Origin: Lantana camara
Lineage: Eukaryota > Streptophyta > Magnoliopsida > Lamiales > Verbenaceae
Assembly (NCBI GenBank): GCA_037501455.1
Contig: CM074863.1
Coordinates: forward strand, 9,172,001 to 9,236,000
Direction of reading: 5' to 3'
DNA length: 64,000 nt
Made by a program: the position numbers and the translations under genes
Shown here: positions 53,229 to 63,601 of the stretch, piece by piece
Layout of the letters: every line of letters starts with the position of its first letter
How positions within the stretch are numbered: position 1 is the first letter of the stretch
The notes under the pieces: model-generated
Database searches by the model: none
What the model saw: only the letters and a program-made list of their open reading frames with translations
What the model was told of the DNA's origin: nothing

Positions 53229-55185
53229 TGTTGGAAAACACGAATCAGAAAGCAGCGGAATTTAAAAAAATTTTTCCCAACAAAAGGACCTTGAACTCGC
53301 AATCGTGTAACCAAATTCGTAAAGATAGAAAACTTACTTTTCTTTTATTCTTTCTTGAAGCGTTTCAAGCCACCCAAGAACGCTATTCTCGCGGCTTGAT
53401 CCCCTCTCCTTGGTAAAGCTCGAATCTTCAAACTTCTAACTTGAAGTCTCTAGAGAAAGTCCACCAACTTGATCACAATCTAACTAGTAAGGATGCTAGT
53501 TCTCTAGTTAGTGTTTAGGCTTAACCTAGGGTTTAATTTAATCTTGGAGAAAGGAAGGTGTTCAACACATGAACCAAGAATTGTCAATTAGCTCTAAAGG
53601 GGAGCATGAGCTCCCCTATATATAGGAAAGGGGAGGGGCGGCCGAACCTAGTCCTAATGGACAAAGGATTTGGTCCCTCTCTCTCCTATTACTTGATCAT
53701 CAAGTATTTTCCAACTTTGACTTTGAATTCTAATTCTAGTCAACTTTTAAGAGAGCTAAAAATATCCAAACTATTTTTGGATAATTTTATACTTTATTTA
53801 TTATAAAATAAATAACTTATTTTTATCTAATTAATTAATTCGTAATTAATTAACTAGATTATTTTCTCCAAAATTAGACTTTCTTTTTAATTCAAAATTA
53901 AACCAAAGTCTATTAAATAATTAACTAATTAATTATTTAATATATATATAATATATATATATTTATACACACGTGTGTGACACGTGTCACAGTGACACGT
54001 GTCACTCACGTGAGCCACACGTGTGAATTCACACGTGTGGAACCCTCTTGGCCCGATTAACTCGTTTAATCATTTTCAAGCCTCAACTCATGTAACCAAG
54101 TTGTTGTGTGTGACCCTCTAGGTTCTCAATTCAATTAGCAGTGACCCTAATTAATTAATTCACTAATTAATTAATCAGTCCACAGATTAAACGACCATAG
54201 TCTAGCAACAGGTGTTTAACCCCTAGCTGAATTGGAATGTTCGGATTCGACAGAACCTTTAAGTCATTGATTCATGTGAGATACAATCCTCCTACTTACT
54301 ATCTCTCAACCAAGATCTAGGGCAAGGGAATAATCAGAACCCTAATAATCCGGTCTTAAAGCTAAGTGCATTTCATATCCATTTGATCTCAATCCAAGAA
54401 ACACTTTTCTTGATGTCTTGATCTACTGCCTTGGCCAAGGACTCCATATGGCATATGAATGACTTATACAATAAGAGATCACCTTGCAAATGCAAGTGTA
54501 GGTCCTATCTTGATTCTCATTCACTTTCATGAATCACTTGTGCAGCCCCAGCATAAGCCTTGAATCAGTTGTCTAAGGCGACACCCTTTAAAGCTTATAC
54601 CAAAGACTACAGAGTTAACTCATAAAGTGACAAGGAACCTCAAGTCTAAGGATCAATTAATCACATCAATGACTCGTGAGATATTTCCTAATCTGGAAGT
54701 TTCCATTTCCTGAAATAGAAACTTCCTTTCCCATTTAGGAATGTTCTCACACGGGGCACCTCAGTGAACTTACTTATTAAAGTAAGCACCCTCATGTATC
54801 ACGCACGTATCAACTATACACTTTGCACCTCCATGAAACAAGGTGGTCCTTCTTAAGGGCGTGATCCCACAAGCAAGCCTTAGAGGAGTCAGGTTGACAC
54901 TCCCACTGTCTGTAGGACTCATCGGCTTGGAGTATTTTACTAATCATGACTTATTTGATATAGGGCTCGTTTCATGAACCATTTCACCTAAATGGTAGAG
55001 TCCTAAAGTCATCAGGATTAGGGGAGTTCTCATACATGCACAGCTAAAGTAAACGCATACCAAACAAGAGCATATAAAGAAGTGTTGCCTCAATTCGTTA
55101 TTTTATTCAAAGATTGTCTGTGATTACAATAAGGAAAAGCACAAAGCGGATATACAATCGGCTTTCTAGGGCACTATTCCTAACA
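53229..55185 (-). repeat. Copia array LTR 4
   Basis: Outer LTR; A7T5 after GGAATTT, CGCTATTC and TAAAGCTCG like LTR 1, with CACACGTG like LTRs 2 and 3, and a private GAAAAGCAC near 55139. In the minus sense it is the 5'-most LTR of the array. TAGCC follows it. Confidence 0.93.
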
Positions 55186-55190
55186 TAGCC

Positions 55191-58100
55191 GGGGGGCACG
55201 AGGGCGGTGACTCAAATGCAGCTCGAAAGAGGAACATCAGGCGAGCAGCTCGAGAGTACAACGGTCCGCACGAAGAAGTCTTCCAGATCGATCATGGTAG
55301 AGAGTGGGAAAGGCAGGAGGTTAGCTTTAGTGAGAGTGATAGCCGCCCTGGCCCCCATCGGGAAGGCGACGCGCCTAGCTGTCCGATGGTGGTGACCTTG
55401 GGCGTGGCTAACTATGATGTAACCAAATGCCTAGTTGATAATGGAAGCAGCTCGAATATTATCCCTTACTCGACTCTTGTAAAAATGAAGTTGCATAACC
55501 TAAAGCTCGATCCAATCCGAACACCGCTTTCCGGGTTCGGTGGATCGGAAGTCATACCGTTGGGGCGCATCCGACTCCTCACCTCGATGGGAACATCCCC
55601 CAAGAGGGTGACCCAGGAGGTCGAGTACGTCATCGTCAATATGCCCCTAGCGTATAACATGATCTTCGGTCGACCTGGCCTCATTCAGTTCAAAGCAATC
55701 ATCTCAACGTATCATCAAAAGCTGAAAATGCCCACTCCGAACGGGGTCGGAGAGGTGACTTGCGATGTCATGGACAGTTGGGCTTGTTACGCCATCGTCC
55801 TAAAAAAGCCATCCGGGAAAGAGGTGGAGGAAGGTCTCGACCTGCAGACCTATGCTAACGGAGAGATCGAGCTACCCACGAAGGAGATCGAGGCCGAGAG
55901 GTCCCCCGCCGCTCGGAAAAGAAAGGCCAGCGAGCGGCTCGAGCCCTCGGAAGAACTAAAAGAAATTGCCCTAGTCCCCGGAGACAGCAATAAGACCACC
56001 AAGATCGGGGCGAATATGCATCTGCAACATGAGGTCATGATGATAGAATTCTTGAGGGACAACTCAGATATTTTCACTTGGGCAGCCAAAGATCTGATTG
56101 GTGTCGATCCGAAGGTGATCTGCCACCGGCTCGGGATCGATCCGTCGGTCAAGCCCATCAAACAAAAGCTGAGACCGCAAAGCCGGGCAAGGAATGATAT
56201 AATCGAGGCCGAGGTCAATAAACTCCTCGACGCCGGATACGTTACTCCAGCTCAATACGTTGACTGGTTGTGCAACGTAGTCCTCGTGCAAAAAACGGGC
56301 GGGAAATGGAGAATGTGCAACGACTTCACCGACCTCAACAAGGCATGTCCGAAAGACCCGTATCCGTTGCCCCGCATCGACCAGCTCGTCGATTCGACAG
56401 CTGGATGCGAGATGCTCAGCATGATGGATGCCTTTCAAGGGTATTACCAGATCTCTATGGCCCCCGAAGATCGGAAGCATACAGCCTTCATCGTGGTAAA
56501 GGGAATATACTGCTTCAAGGTCATGCCCTTTGGGCTGAAGAACGCGGGAGCCACGTACCAGAGGTTGGTCAACTTGATGTTTAAGGATGAGATCGGGAAA
56601 ACCATAGAGGTCTACGTCGACGACATGATCGTGAAGAGTCGATGGGCGTACCATCACCTAGATCATCTGCGCTGGTCGTTCGAGATCTTACGGCAATATG
56701 GGATGAAGCTCAACCCTGACAAGTGCACATTTGGGGTCGAAGGAGGGAAGTTCTTGGGGTATATGGTGAGCCAACGGGGCATCGAGGCCAATCCCACCAA
56801 GATCCAGGCCATCCGGATCATACCACGACCTCGGTGCATCAATCAGGTCCAATCACTCATAGGACGGATAATCTCCCTCAATCGGTTCATATCGCGATCA
56901 TCAGAACGAAACCTCCCGTTCTTCAAAGTTCTAAGGAATCTCAAAAAATTCGAGTGGAACGAAGAATGCGACCGAGCGTTAGATCAATTGAAAGAGCACC
57001 TGGCCTCTCCCCCATTGCTGGCCAAGCCAAATGAGGGAGAGACCTTGTACCTCTACCTGTCCCTGTCTAACGAGACCTTCAGCTCGGTCTTGGTCGCCAT
57101 TCGAGATCGAAAACACCTACCGATCTACTACCTGAGCAAGATCCTGCACGGTGCGGAACGGAACTATCTCGAAATCGAGAAATTCGTGTTCGCCCTCACG
57201 CACGCAGCCCGGAAGCTACGTCCGTACTTCCAGGCCCATCCCATAGTTGTCCTAACAGATCAGCCGCTTAGGCAGGTGTTATCCAAGCCCGATGTGTCGG
57301 GTCGAATGATGAAATGGGCGGTCGAGTTGAGTCAGCATGACATCACCTACCAACCCAGGGCCGCCCAACAAGCTCAAGTTCTGGCTGACTTTCTAGTCGA
57401 AAAGAACACCAGCTCGATGGAGATCGTCCGCACCTCGCCTAGCTGGACCATGTACACGGATGGCTCGTCGACCTCTCAAGGAGGAGGAGTGGGCATATCC
57501 CTTATAAACTCAGATGGACTACAGCTCGATTTCGCCATTAAGCTCGATTTTAAAGCGACCAACAACGAAGCTGAGTACGAAGCACTGGTGGCGGGGCTAA
57601 GGTACGCCACGGAGAACCAGATCGACAGGTTAGCCGTTGTAACTGACTCCCAGCTCGTCGCCGGCCAAGTCAACGGCACGTACGAAGCTCGGGAAGAGTC
57701 CATGGCAGCGTATCTCAAAATGGTGAAAGAGTTGGCCTCGAAGCTGAAAGAGTTCAAAATCGAACAGGTCCCTCTCAAAGAGAACGGTCGAGCTGATGCC
57801 CTCTCAAAGTTGGCTAACGGATTCCAAGGAACAAAGGATGCGACCATCTCGTTCATGGTCTCGGGGGGTCGTGCGATCGATGAAGGAAAGGTCGAGATCG
57901 CCACCATTGATCCGCCGGAACCTTGCTGGATGGACGATCTAATCGCTTACCTCAAAGACGGGCTTTTGCCCCAAAATCGAACTGAGGCTAGGAGAATAAA
58001 ATATCGATCTCTGCTCTATATGATGGATCATGAAGGCAGGTTGTTCAAAAAATCCTTCACCGGTCCCCCGCTAAGGTGCCTACGACCTAGCCAAGCCCAA

Positions 58101-59156
58101 GATGTCCTGGAAGAAGTCCATGAGGGATGTTGCGGAAACCATTCCGGAGGTCGAGCCTTAGCTCGAAAAATCTTAAGGAGTGGGTATTTTTGGCCGACTA
58201 TGGTGTGGGATGCGAAGATCCACTCTAGGAAATGCCCCAAGTGCCAAAAACACGGCAACCTAATCCACACTCACCCTGCGTCCATGATACCGATCGATGT
58301 GTGCTGGCCCTTCGACCAATGGGGGATCGACATCATCGGTCCCTTCCCCTTGGCACCCAGACAGAAAAAGTTTGCCATGGTATGCGTCGAGTACTTCTCA
58401 AAGTGGGTTGAGGCCGAAGCAGTCCCCAAAATTACTGATGCAGTGATAAGAAATTTCCTCTGGAAGAGTATAATCTGTCGTTTTGGGGTTCCGAGGGTAC
58501 TCATCTGTGACAATGGCCCACAATTTCGATTTGAGAATACCAAGAGCTATTGTCGAGACCTCGGGATCGACCTCAGATTCACTACAGTTGGTCATCCGCA
58601 AGCAAACGGCCAAGCTGAAGTCACCAACCGAATCATTATCCAAAATCTCAAGACCCGCCTTGATGCCAAACTGGGCGCGTGGGCGGACGAACTCGACGGT
58701 GTGCTATGGGCTTATCGAACTACCCCGCGGACAGCCACTGGGCAAACACCATACTCTCTGGTTTACGGATCCGAAGCCGTCATCCCATCGGAGCTGTTAC
58801 ACGAAACCGCTCGGGTATCACAATACCAGCTCGACCGGAATACAGAGATCAGAGCCGAAGATCTAGATGTGATTGAAGAAAGTAGAGAGCATGCCTATCA
58901 GAAGCTCAGGCAGTACAAGACAGCAGCAGCCCGATCATACAATAAGCACGTACGGCCCAGATCGTTTCAGATCGGTGACCTAGTGCTAAAAAAGGTCGAG
59001 GTCTTGCAACATGTCGGAAAACTTGAGCCTAACTGGGAAGGACCTTACCGCGTCACCGAGATCGGGAAAAACATGGCCTACCGCCTTGAAGACATGGCCG
59101 GGGAACCGTTACCCAGACCGTGGAACGCGCACAACTTGAAGAAGTTCTACACTTAG
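55191..59156 (+). CDS. Tat-like Pol: protease, RT, two RNase H domains, integrase
   Basis: The frame is open from the array border (first Met 55386, 1256 residues from there). Protease CLVDNGSSSNIIPY near residue 15; RT with DFTDLNKACPKDPYPLPRID, MMDAFQGYYQI (Asp about 346) and YVDDMIVKS (about 408). A first, degenerate RNase H-like part follows (LPIYYLSKIL, LTDQPLRQVL), then a second RNase H with TMYTDGSST (about 688), NNEAEYEALVAGL and VTDSQLV, the extra domain typical of Tat elements. Integrase has an HHCC zinc finger (about 911-950) and DDE residues in GIDIIGPF (about 979), CDNGPQF (about 1041) and NGQAEVTNR (about 1077). All catalytic residues remain. It is cut off from gag only by the Copia array. 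Confidence 0.94.
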   Translation, partial: GGHEGGDSNAARKRNIRRAAREYNGPHEEVFQIDHGREWERQEVSFSESDSRPGPHREGDAPSCPMVVTLGVANYDVTKCLVDNGSSSNIIPYSTLVKMKLHNLKLDPIRTPLSGFGGSEVIPLGRIRLLTSMGTSPKRVTQEVEYVIVNMPLAYNMIFGRPGLIQFKAIISTYHQKLKMPTPNGVGEVTCDVMDSWACYAIVLKKPSGKEVEEGLDLQTYANGEIELPTKEIEAERSPAARKRKASERLEPSEELKEIALVPGDSNKTTKIGANMHLQHEVMMIEFLRDNSDIFTWAAKDLIGVDPKVICHRLGIDPSVKPIKQKLRPQSRARNDIIEAEVNKLLDAGYVTPAQYVDWLCNVVLVQKTGGKWRMCNDFTDLNKACPKDPYPLPRIDQLVDSTAGCEMLSMMDAFQGYYQISMAPEDRKHTAFIVVKGIYCFKVMPFGLKNAGATYQRLVNLMFKDEIGKTIEVYVDDMIVKSRWAYHHLDHLRWSFEILRQYGMKLNPDKCTFGVEGGKFLGYMVSQRGIEANPTKIQAIRIIPRPRCINQVQSLIGRIISLNRFISRSSERNLPFFKVLRNLKKFEWNEECDRALDQLKEHLASPPLLAKPNEGETLYLYLSLSNETFSSVLVAIRDRKHLPIYYLSKILHGAERNYLEIEKFVFALTHAARKLRPYFQAHPIVVLTDQPLRQVLSKPDVSGRMMKWAVELSQHDITYQPRAAQQAQVLADFLVEKNTSSMEIVRTSPSWTMYTDGSSTSQGGGVGISLINSDGLQLDFAIKLDFKATNNEAEYEALVAGLRYATENQIDRLAVVTDSQLVAGQVNGTYEAREESMAAYLKMVKELASKLKEFKIEQVPLKENGRADALSKLANGFQGTKDATISFMVSGGRAIDEGKVEIATIDPPEPCWMDDLIAYLKDGLLPQNRTEARRIKYRSLLYMMDHEGRLFKKSFTGPPLRCLRPSQAQDVLEEVHEGCCGNHSGGRALARKILRSGYFWPTMVWDAKIHSRKCPKCQKHGNLIHTHPASMIPIDVCWPFDQWGIDIIGPFPLAPRQKKFAMVCVEYFSKWVEAEAVPKITDAVIRNFLWKSIICRFGVPRVLICDNGPQFRFENTKSYCRDLGIDLRFTTVGHPQANGQAEVTNRIIIQNLKTRLDAKLGAWADELDGVLWAYRTTPRTATGQTPYSLVYGSEAVIPSELLHETARVSQYQLDRNTEIRAEDLDVIEESREHAYQKLRQYKTAAARSYNKHVRPRSFQIGDLVLKKVEVLQHVGKLEPNWEGPYRVTEIGKNMAYRLEDMAGEPLPRPWNAHNLKKFYT

Positions 59157-59362
59157 CCTTCAAATTTATTTCAAAATTGTAATAGTTGAAGAGGTCGAAT
59201 TCGCCTGAGAATCGATCTCTGATCAGTCAATTAATTCACATGTTTTGGGGTATCCGATTAAAGTCAATCCGCAATCCCACGCCAGGCCACTATCCCCTCG
59301 ATTAAGCTCTCATTCGACCTACGGTCATGAGTCGAGGAGGGAGTGAGCCACCCCGCATCATC

Positions 59363-59866
59363 GTTAGAGACCGAGATCCTACGAGGTCGTTTTTAAGACC
59401 CAAAGAGATCCTAAGTCCTAACGTGTTTACTGCTTTTTGAATCATCGTTAGAGATCGAGATCCAATGAGGTCGTTTTCAGACCCAACGAGATCCTAAAAA
59501 TCCTAACGTATTGAGTGATTTTAAATCATTGTTAGAGATCGAGATCCAATGAGGTCGTTTTCAGACCCAACGAGATCCTAAAAATCCTAACGTATTGAGT
59601 GATTTTAAATCATTGTTAGAGATCGAGATCCAATGAGGTCGTTTTCAGACCCAACGAGATCCTAAAAATCCTAACGTATTGAGTGATTTTAAATCATTGT
59701 TAGAGATCGAGATCCAATGAGGTCGTTTTCAGACCCAACGAGATCCTAAAAATCCTAACGATTTGGTTGATTTTAAACCCTTGTTAGAGATCGAGATCCA
59801 GTGAGGTCGTTTTTAAGACCCAAAGAGATCCTAAAAAATCCTAACGAACCTAAAGATCCAGAGATC
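59363..59866 (+). repeat. 84-bp tandem repeat, six units
   Basis: GTTAGAGA(T/C)CGAGATCC recurs at 59363, 59447, 59531, 59615, 59699 and 59783, an exact 84-base period. The central units are essentially identical; the first and last are diverged. It lies in the untranslated region after pol. Confidence 0.93.
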
Positions 59867-60090
59867 CAAGGAGATCGTTTCAGATCCGAGGAGATCCAGA
59901 GATTAATGGTTTTCAAAAAATAATAATCCAGAGATCCAAGGAGATCGTTGTAGATCCAAGGAGATCCAGTGACTCATGATCTTCGAAGAGGTGGATCCTA
60001 AGATCTAATGAGATCAACTTAGATCCAAGGAGATCCAGAGATCGAGTTAGATCCAAAGGGGTCCAGAGATTTGCGCGTCTCAGAGATCGC
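59867..60090 (+). repeat. Degenerate GATCCAAGGAGATCCAGAG-type short repeats
   Basis: About nine loosely spaced copies of AGATCCAAGGAGATC-like units. They share words with the 84-bp unit (GATCC, GAGATC) and may be a decayed older array. Confidence 0.7.
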
Positions 60091-60511
60091 TATCATCCGA
60101 CGAGAATGCAGCGAAGGGAAAAACGACTAAGGAAAAATGCGAACGCCCAATGAAGTTAGATCGACATCCAAAAGAGATCGAATAGCTCCGTGAACCTATC
60201 GATCCGAAAGTGATAAAAATCTAAGCTAAAGGGTAAGCAAAACCTAGATCGATAAGCCACGCGCATGCCAGATCGAATTAATGTTCAACTTGCAAAGTAA
60301 AAGAAAGCACAAGTATGAGAAACATAATTCATTCATGCAAAAGTCGATCTAAAAAATTAACAAAGATCGATCTTACCTAGCGCATCGAGCTCACCACGCG
60401 ACGTGGCTCGATGGGCAAATGTTCAAAAACAAAACAAACTGCAAGTATTCACCTAGCCACAGACCGGCTAGCAGGTCGAATTGAGTGTTTTGAAAGTGGT
60501 TAGAAAATGAA
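60091..60511. other. Untranslated spacer of the Tat-like element
   Basis: No gene seen. AGATCGA-type words recur throughout. It is probably 3' UTR shared by the sense pol transcript and the antisense gene. Confidence 0.5.
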
Positions 60512-63218
60512 TCAGTCGATCTCGACCCGGGTTGAAGTAGATTCTTGGGCAGATCGACGTCTGGCTTTCTCGAACTCGCGGGCGCTGGGAAGGAAATGCT
60601 CGACCTCGACCGGTTGAGGCAGCTCGCATGTCACCTGGGACTTGGTCTTCTTAGCCTGAGCCATCTCAATGGCGTGCCCATATTTGTAGGTCGCCCAGTC
60701 GATGTGTACCGACTCCTCTTCTTCAGGTTGATCAACAGCACCCGGATCGGGGAGCATGGGACCGATCGATTCGAAGTTAAAAGTAGGGGAAAATGTCTTG
60801 AGCCTTCAGCTGGTTGATGGCGATTTGAAACCCCTCCGCCAGATCGTTTTCCCCCACAATCAAACTGGCCTCTTCAAACCCAGGGCCCTCCATGAATTCT
60901 CGAACTGCATACCGCTCGATCTGGATCTTGCACCTCCTCAGATCATCGGCAGCCTTATCGATCTTGGCCTTGGCGAGGTCGAGGGTCTCCAGTCTGCCCT
61001 CCTCCTTGGCAGCAATCTTGGCGCTCTCGAGCTCGCCAGCGAACTCCAACCTTAGTGCAGCAATAGCCTCCCCATGTTGCTTCTCAGCATTTGCCAAAGC
61101 CTCCTGAGCGCTCTCCATTTGGGTCTCCATCGAGTTCCTCTCCTCGACCCGGGCCCTCTTCTCCTCCCTGGCATTACGAAGGTCTTCTTCGAGCTGGCGG
61201 ATGGTTTGGGGATCCATCGAAGCGAGTTGTGCCTTTGCACTCCGGTACTTCTCTTTGTACCTCTGTTTGCCGGCTTTGAAGACCTCCGCCTCCTGGATCG
61301 AGTTTGCCAACACTGGGAGGACGTCCTGAAAAACAGTATATAGATCGATCAGAAACAAAGGGATCGATCAGCAAGAAGCAGATCGATTGACGAAATGCAG
61401 ATCGATTGTCACCGAATTGATCGACACGGATTGCTAAAAAAAAAAAAAAAAAAAAAAAAAATGATTATGAATGGAATGCTATGTATGCTCACACAGAAGA
61501 TTCCCCGAGCGGCTTTGGCCCTCTTTTGATCCGCCGACCTCGACCTGGACAGCTTCCTCTGCTCGTCAATTATGCAGCCGGTGTTGAACAAAGCGGAGAT
61601 CAGATCGATGTCCGGAGTGCCAAAAGCCAAGGCGCGCTTCGACCCGTCCGGTTTTTCCAGCTCGAGTCCGGCTGGCCATTGCGGAAGTGGAGTTTGGGGG
61701 AAATCCAAAAGCTGGGATTCTTCGTCCGAATCCTCGGAATCCTCCATCACGTGATCGGTTTCCCTGAAAGGCCTCTTTCCCACGCCATGCCTTGCCTGAA
61801 CAAACTGGGCATAAGGGTCAATGTCTTCATCAAAATGTAATTCTAAGTGGTCTAAATTTATTACTTGCTCGAGGTCGTCATCGACCCGACCCCCTGAGGA
61901 CCCCGCCAGATCGACGAACTCCTGACCTCGAACAGGAGGTGCCGCCGTGTCTGGACCGATCTGCTGAGCACCTTGATCATGTAACTCCTTCTGGAACCCC
62001 TCTTGATGAACTTGTTGCGCTTCAGGAAGGGCGTTAAGTATCGAGCGGGCTGCGTTTATCACCGGTCGCATCTCCACGACAGCGACCTCCCTCTGGTTCC
62101 TCGCCCTCATCTTTGCAGCTCGAGACATGATTAGAACTCGTAGGTCTGCAGATCGAAAAAGTCAAGGGTTAGATCGACATAGAAAGAGAAAGATCTACAA
62201 AAAACTCTTAAGGTACCCCAATCGAGGGGGGATCCGGTCGAAGAGGGAGCATACCAAGGCGGAAGCTCCTCCGTCGGTGCCCCAGGATTATGCCCGCTTC
62301 GACCAGATTCCCCGTCCTCGTCAGGTTTGTATGGTCAAGCAGGCCCAGGCGGGGGAGCAGATCGAAGTTGTTATGGAGCCACGAAGTAGATCTGGTGAGG
62401 AGGCGCTTCGGATCATCTGAGCCCCATGTAGATCGAAACGATGGGGAAACGGGTAGATCGACAAAAAAGAACTTGGATTTCCAATCTACCCCGTGCGATG
62501 TCGAAGGGATAGATACCATCTTCCTGTGAGGTTTCGATTGGAGATTGAAGTATCCGGGGCCAGATTTCGCGGCACTATTTAACGTAAAGAACTCCCCAAA
62601 ATCTTCGACCTCAGGCGCGAACCCCAAGCTCTTCACAATGATCATCATGCAATGGATGAGAGAAAACGAGTTCGGAGTCAACTGTGCCGGACACATGTTG
62701 AACCGAACTAAGAAGTCAGAGACGATCGTCGGTAGTGGGAGCCTAAATCCGTATTTTACTGCGTGATAATAGATCCCAATCGACCTAGGCCTCTGCGGGC
62801 TCCCCACTGTCTCCCCCTCCAGCGGCATTCGAACGACATACGGCAAGTCCAACTCCAGCCTCCTCCTCACCTCCGCGAACTCGGATTCGGTTATCTTCGA
62901 CGACCTCTGGGTTACATGGGTCAGAGTGCGGTAGATGTGACGCGGTTGCTCTGCCACTAGAGGGTCCGCCACGGGTTCCTCGATCTCCCCTTCCTCATCG
63001 ACCGGAGGAACCTCCGGCTCGTCCACTAATCCCAACGGTCTCTTCCCCCTCGAGGTCGAGGCGGGTCCCCCGCGATTGGCCGTGCCGCTGGGTCCAGCGA
63101 GTGGCTCGAAACTAGCCTCCGGAAGCGAAGGGGCGCTCTGCGCGACCTCCCGTTCAGGAGACGGCGTGAAGGCCTCTTCCATAGGCCCCCTACCCAATCC
63201 GACCTGATTGTGAGCCAT
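60512..63218 (-). pseudogene. Antisense, apparently spliced gene of the Tat-like element
   Basis: Exons on the minus strand: 63218-62255, 62145-61493 and 61325-60512, with GT-AG borders (G|GTATGC, TGCAG|AC; TGT|GTGAGC, TTTCAG|GA) and matching phases. Exon 1 resembles the putative gypsy-type transposon-associated domain seen in many plant Gypsy antisense ORFs (YGFRLPLPTIVSDFLVRFNMCPAQLTPNSF). Exon 2 is acidic and Gln-rich. Exon 3 is a long coiled coil (about 61250-60930, QLEEDLRNAREEKRARVEERNSMETQMESAQ broken by short turns). Near 60785, after QDIF, a one-base shift is needed to reach the last segment (MLPDPGAVDQPEEEE), so this copy is broken or differs at its end. The second intron has a poly-T tract. 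Function of such ORFs is unknown. Confidence 0.7.
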
Positions 63219-63358
63219 AAGGAATGGGAGAAGGAATGGAAGTTTACCTTGAATGTAGATCGAAGGAGCCTCGAAAGAGCGACGGGCAACTGTTGCAGAT
63301 CGGAGCAGCTCGTTAGATTTGATGTGAAAACGGTGAAGTATGGCTTGAGGGTGACCCT

Positions 63359-63366
63359 TATTTATA
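63359..63366 (-). promoter_or_regulatory. TATA box of the antisense gene
   Basis: On the minus strand CCCCTATAAATAAGG lies about 140 bp upstream of the antisense ATG at 63218, in a region that is not part of the LTR. Confidence 0.6.
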
Positions 63367-63588
63367 GGGGTTGAAAAAGTAACGTCTCGAAATGCGAAAC
63401 GACGCCATTATTACCCCGGACACGCCACCTCCCTCAAAGGTCACGTCGCATTAAATGCGGCGTCAGATCGAGGAACTCAAAAGACGCGCCTCGTCATCAA
63501 GGCGACAGATCGATTCAAACGGTCACGACGGTTCCCCTACCCAATGCCAGATCGATGAAATTACCACCGTGAAACTTCACACTGGTAA

Positions 63589-63601
63589 TTTGGGGGGCCT
63601 C
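63589..63601 (+). other. Polypurine tract of the Tat-like element
   Basis: TTTGGGGGGCCTC directly precedes the 3' LTR start TGATACGG. Confidence 0.75.

Larger units (their letters stand above)
28702..55185 (-). mobile_element. Tandem Copia array: four LTRs and three internal regions
   Basis: On the minus strand the structure is LTR-int-LTR-int-LTR-int-LTR. All four LTRs are exactly 1957 bp (28702-30658, 36885-38841, 45035-46991, 53229-55185) and the internals are 6226, 6193 and 6237 bp. One 5-bp duplication TAGCC (28697-28701, 55186-55190) flanks the whole array; internal LTRs have no target duplication and directly join a primer-binding site on one side and a polypurine tract on the other. 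The copies are nearly identical; a handful of variants distinguish them and show the middle unit to be a chimera. Protein motifs and the initiator-tRNA-Met primer site place it in Copia, probably near the Tork group. Confidence 0.93.

Noticed and set aside
28702..55185. Three independent Copia insertions side by side
   Set aside because: Internal LTRs are shared between neighbouring units and have no target duplications; only the outer ends do.
56064..56657. 197-codon minus-strand ORF in the Tat-like pol
   Set aside because: Shadow of the RT coding frame; the same holds for other minus-strand ORFs between 55466 and 58643.
59363..59866. Regular repeats considered as a CRISPR-like array
   Set aside because: Units are contiguous 84-mers without unique spacers, in a plant retroelement 3' UTR.
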